From assembly GCF_900130125.1 (NCBI RefSeq), contig NZ_FQXY01000008.1, positions 574,301-638,300 on the forward strand: 64,000 nucleotides of DNA. The letters run 5' to 3'. The notes under the pieces are model-generated. The model was not told where the DNA came from. It was given only the letters and a program-made list of their open reading frames with translations, and made no database searches. The translations under genes were made by a program, and so were the position numbers. The stretch is from Bacteroides congonensis (GTDB lineage: Bacteria > Bacteroidota > Bacteroidia > Bacteroidales > Bacteroidaceae). Positions 61,025-64,000 of this stretch are shown here, piece after piece. The number at the start of each line of letters is the position of its first letter. Position 1 is the first letter of the stretch.

Positions 61025-62329
61025 ATGGCTTCATTTGTAATTGAAGGGGGACATCGGCTCTGCGGGGAAATTCATCCGCAAGGTGCCAAAAACGAAGTTT
61101 TGCAGATAATCTGTGCCACGTTGCTGACCAGTGAGGAAGTGACAGTGAACAATATACCTGACATTTTGGATGTCAACAACCTGATACAGCTCCTGCGTGA
61201 GATGGGTGTCACAGTTGCAAAAAAAAGCATTGACTCTTATAGCTTTAAGGCTGAAAACGTAGACCTCGCTTATCTCGAAAGCGATGAATTTCTGAAGAAA
61301 TGTTCCAGTCTGCGTGGTTCTGTGATGCTAATCGGGCCGATGGTTGCACGCTTCGGCAAAGCACTGATATCCAAACCGGGTGGAGACAAAATCGGTCGCC
61401 GTCGCCTGGACACTCACTTTGTCGGCATTCAAGCCCTGGGTGCGGATTTCCGCTACGACGAGGAACGTGGAATCTACGAAATCACCGCCGACAAGCTTCG
61501 CGGTAACTATATGTTGCTCGACGAAGCATCCGTCACCGGAACCGCCAATATAGTGATGGCCGCCGTACTTGCCAAAGGCACTACCACCATCTACAACGCT
61601 GCCTGCGAACCGTACTTGCAACAGCTCTGCCGCCTGCTCAACCACATGGGAGCGAAAATCAGCGGCATCGCATCCAACCTCCTCACCATTGAAGGCGTGG
61701 AAGCACTGCATGGCGCGCAGCACACCGTACTGCCCGATATGATTGAAGTCGGCAGTTTCATCGGCATGGCAGCCATGACAAAAAGCGAAATTACCATAAA
61801 GAATGTCTCTTACGAGAATCTGGGCATCATCCCCGAGAACTTCCGCCGTTTGGGCATCAAGCTCGAACAAAGGGGAGACGACATTTACGTTCCCGCGCAA
61901 GAGACATACGAGATAGAATCCTTTATCGACGGCTCCATCATGACCATAGCCGACGCCACCTGGCCGGGACTGACACCTGACTTACTGAGCGTGATGCTCG
62001 TAGTAGCCACCCAAGCCAAAGGAAGCGTACTCATCCATCAGAAAATGTTCGAAAGCCGCCTGTTCTTCGTAGACAAACTCATAGACATGGGTGCACAAAT
62101 CATTCTCTGTGACCCTCACCGTGCGGTAGTCATCGGACACAACCACGGCTTCAAACTGCGCGGTGCCCGCATGACGTCTCCGGACATACGTGCAGGTATC
62201 GCCCTTCTGATTGCTGCCATGAGCGCCGAGGGAACCAGTACCATTAGTAATATTGAACAAATAGACCGCGGTTATCAGAACATCGAAGGACGTCTGAACG
62301 CCATCGGAGCCCGAATCACCCGAATATGA
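61025..62329 (+). CDS. murA: UDP-N-acetylglucosamine 1-carboxyvinyltransferase
   Basis: First committed step of peptidoglycan synthesis, transferring enolpyruvate from PEP. 434 residues. [10 protein letters not shown] holds the conserved Lys-Asn; the active-site loop reads [14 protein letters not shown], so residue 121 is Asp where most enzymes have the catalytic Cys115 (GCTIGARP). Cys-to-Asp enzymes such as that of mycobacteria are active but resist fosfomycin. [14 protein letters not shown] with the catalytic Asp is intact. The next gene, rimM, overlaps by four bases. Confidence 0.95.
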   Translation: MASFVIEGGHRLCGEIHPQGAKNEVLQIICATLLTSEEVTVNNIPDILDVNNLIQLLREMGVTVAKKSIDSYSFKAENVDLAYLESDEFLKKCSSLRGSVMLIGPMVARFGKALISKPGGDKIGRRRLDTHFVGIQALGADFRYDEERGIYEITADKLRGNYMLLDEASVTGTANIVMAAVLAKGTTTIYNAACEPYLQQLCRLLNHMGAKISGIASNLLTIEGVEALHGAQHTVLPDMIEVGSFIGMAAMTKSEITIKNVSYENLGIIPENFRRLGIKLEQRGDDIYVPAQETYEIESFIDGSIMTIADATWPGLTPDLLSVMLVVATQAKGSVLIHQKMFESRLFFVDKLIDMGAQIILCDPHRAVVIGHNHGFKLRGARMTSPDIRAGIALLIAAMSAEGTSTISNIEQIDRGYQNIEGRLNAIGARITRI

Positions 62330-62877
62330 TAAAGAAAGAAGAAGTATATAAAATAGGATTATTCAACAAACCTCACGGCATTCACGGCGAGTTGCAGTTC
62401 ACTTTCACGGACGATATTTTCGACCGGGCGGACTGCGATTATCTGGTCTGCCTGCTCGACGGCATCTTCGTGCCCTTCTTCATCGAAGAATACCGCTTCC
62501 GTTCAGACTCCACCGCCCTGGTGAAACTGGAAGGAATAGATACCGCCGAACGTGCCCGGATGTTCACCAATATAGAAGTCTACTTCCCCGTGAAGCACGC
62601 TGAAGAAGCCGAAGACGGTGAATTGTCCTGGAACTTCTTTATCGGTTTCCAGATGGAAGACATCCACCACGGGTCTTTGGGCGAAGTGGTCGATGTAGAT
62701 ACAACCACCGTCAATACCCTCTTCGTAGTCGAAAAAGACGATGAAGAACTGTTAGTTCCCGCCCAGGAAGAATTTATCCTAGGCATAGACCAGAAACAAA
62801 AACTCATTACCGTAGAGCTTCCCGAAGGGTTGCTGAACCTGGATGAACTGGAGGCGGATGACACGGCTTCCGGATAA
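62326..62877 (+). CDS. rimM: ribosome maturation factor RimM
   Basis: Helps assemble the 30S head and binds S19. 183 residues: N-terminal barrel with [16 protein letters not shown], and a PRC-barrel C-terminal domain ([30 protein letters not shown]). Starts in an ATGA overlap with murA. Confidence 0.94.
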   Translation: MIKKEEVYKIGLFNKPHGIHGELQFTFTDDIFDRADCDYLVCLLDGIFVPFFIEEYRFRSDSTALVKLEGIDTAERARMFTNIEVYFPVKHAEEAEDGELSWNFFIGFQMEDIHHGSLGEVVDVDTTTVNTLFVVEKDDEELLVPAQEEFILGIDQKQKLITVELPEGLLNLDELEADDTASG

Positions 62878-62879
62878 AA

Positions 62880-62954
62880 TCAGGCACGGATGACACGGTT
62901 CCCTTGCGAACCTTGATTGACAAAAACCGTGAAATCCGTGTAATCCGTGCCTGA
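62880..62954. repeat. dispersed intergenic hairpin element, copy 2
   Basis: TCAGGCACGGATGACACGG (62880-62898) pairs with CCGTGTAATCCGTGCCTGA (62936-62954) with one mismatch. Same arms as the element at 29882-29951. Begins two bases after the rimM stop. Confidence 0.8.
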
Positions 62955-63003
62955 AAAATAGTACAAGTCCCGAATTTTTATTTTAATTTTTTAATTACCA
63001 AAG

Positions 63004-63864
63004 ATGCCGAAGAAAAGACGAAGTAAAGCTTTCTGGAAAAATTTCAAGTTCAAGTATAAATTGACGATTGTCAATGAGAATACGCTTGAAGAGATTGTGG
63101 GACTTCGTGTATCCAAACTCAATGGCCTTTCGGTGTTACTCTGTGTACTGGCAGTACTTTTCCTGATTGCCGCCTGCATCATTGCCTTTACTCCTTTGCG
63201 CAACTACCTTCCGGGCTACATGAACAGTGAAGTCCGTTCCCAAATCGTAGACAACGCCCTGCGTGTGGACTCCCTACAAGAGGTTCTCAACCGGCAGAAC
63301 CTTTACATTATGAACATTCAGGATATTTTCAGCGGCAAAGTCCCCATCGACAGCGTGCAGACGCTCGACTCACTGACCGCCGTCCGTGAAGACACATTGA
63401 TGGAACGCACCAAGCGCGAAGAAGAATTCCGCCGCCAGTACGAGGAAAACGAGAAATACAACCTGACATCCATCACTTCCCAACCGGACGTAACGGGGTT
63501 AATCCTGTATCGCCCCACCCGTGGAATGGTTTCCGACCACTTCAACGCAGAAAAGAAACATTTCGGCACGGACATTGCCGCCAACCCCAACGAGAGTGTG
63601 TTGGCTACGATGGACGGAACCGTTATCCTCAGCACATACACCGCCGAAACAGGTTATCTGATTGGCGTACAGCATAATCAGGATTTAATCTCGATTTATA
63701 AACACTGCGGTTCCCTGCTCAAAAAAGAAGGAGACCGTGTGAAAGGTGGTGAAGCCATTGCCTTAGTAGGAAACAGCGGAACTCTTAGCACAGGCCCGCA
63801 TCTGCATTTCGAGCTTTGGTACAAAGGTCATCCGGTGAATCCGGAAAAATATATCGTATTTTAA
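63004..63864 (+). CDS. M23 family metallopeptidase, membrane-anchored
   Basis: Peptidoglycan endopeptidase fold, 286 residues. Basic N-terminus (MPKKRRSKAF), one membrane helix (about 42-62), a periplasmic coiled-coil-like stretch (70-145) and the LytM domain with HFGTDIAA (HxxxD) and GPHLHFELWYKGHPVNP (HxH). The zinc ligands are present, so it could be active. Lies between rimM and dxr. Confidence 0.92.
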   Translation: MPKKRRSKAFWKNFKFKYKLTIVNENTLEEIVGLRVSKLNGLSVLLCVLAVLFLIAACIIAFTPLRNYLPGYMNSEVRSQIVDNALRVDSLQEVLNRQNLYIMNIQDIFSGKVPIDSVQTLDSLTAVREDTLMERTKREEEFRRQYEENEKYNLTSITSQPDVTGLILYRPTRGMVSDHFNAEKKHFGTDIAANPNESVLATMDGTVILSTYTAETGYLIGVQHNQDLISIYKHCGSLLKKEGDRVKGGEAIALVGNSGTLSTGPHLHFELWYKGHPVNPEKYIVF

Positions 63865-63866
63865 AA

Positions 63867-64000
63867 ATGAATATAGAAAAGAATAAAAAGAAGAAACAAA
63901 TAGCCATCTTAGGTTCCACAGGCTCTATCGGTACACAGGCATTGCAGGTTATCGAGGAACATCTCGACCTGTACGAAGCCTATGCACTGACAGCCAACAA
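63867..64000 (+). CDS. dxr: 1-deoxy-D-xylulose 5-phosphate reductoisomerase (partial)
   Basis: Only the first 44 codons lie in the window: MNIEKNKKKKQIAILGSTGS, then IGTQALQVIEEH. The GSTGSIG dinucleotide motif and what follows are typical of Dxr, the second MEP pathway enzyme. Starts two bases after the M23 peptidase stop, so both are likely co-transcribed. Confidence 0.93.
   Translation, partial: MNIEKNKKKKQIAILGSTGSIGTQALQVIEEHLDLYEAYALTAN

Overview
The window is chromosomal DNA of a Bacteroides species, probably in the B. thetaiotaomicron/ovatus/fragilis sphere; the species cannot be fixed from the sequence alone. The signs are a SusC/SusD pair, Bacteroides-type -7 promoter boxes (TAnnTTTG) just upstream of many starts, few Shine-Dalgarno sequences, a mitochondrial-type aconitase/isocitrate dehydrogenase/citrate synthase operon, a TonB-ExbB-ExbD-ExbD system, DUF4290, and an IS1182-type element. 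About 52 protein genes and one tRNA-Ser are supported.

Layout. 1-8 kb: a UPF1-like helicase, then acn-icd-gltA, followed by an 881-bp gene-free stretch that holds a 481-bp near-perfect palindrome (two 123-bp arms) with 22-bp repeats in its centre. 8-11 kb: a three-gene operon (steroid 5-alpha-reductase family, Old Yellow Enzyme family, SDR) that looks like a bile acid/steroid A-ring reduction cluster. 11-20 kb: pfkA, ispH, cmk, tonB, a polyprenyl synthase, tatD, tRNA-Ser(GGA) and an exbB/exbD operon. 20-29 kb: GNAT, M64 peptidase, Lrp regulator, thyA-folA, a secreted phospholipase D-like protein, an ECF sigma operon and an RsmF-like methylase. 28.6-35 kb: a heavy-metal RND efflux system (CusC/CusA/CusB-like) with a histidine-rich adaptor and a separate small histidine-rich protein. 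35-37.5 kb: an ABC-F ATPase and a lone receiver protein.

37.7-43 kb is the most striking part: a SusD gene and a SusC gene whose promoter and first 72 codons lie on the opposite strand, between two perfect 21-bp inverted repeats placed inside the coding frame. Inverting the ~0.53-kb segment would restore a full-length SusC of about 1066 residues, so this copy appears to be the OFF state of a phase-variable outer-membrane importer. It is followed by 22-bp phased repeats and an intact IS1182-type element. 45-51 kb has a phosphate theme (Pit-PhoU transporter, polyphosphate kinase) with a toxin-antitoxin pair between. 51-64 kb: rfbA-rfbB, menA, phosphoesterases, an AAA ATPase, the yicC-gmk-nadD operon and a run tsaB, DUF4290, murA (catalytic Cys replaced by Asp), rimM, M23 peptidase and the start of dxr, which leaves the window.

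Besides genes, the window is rich in intergenic repeats: phased short repeats at 7.5, 43.3 and 55.9 kb, a 44-bp tandem repeat that forms the 3' end of the metal pump gene, an 18-bp repeat in front of gmk, and two copies of a dispersed hairpin at 29.9 and 62.9 kb. No rRNA, CRISPR array, prophage or recombinase gene was seen.
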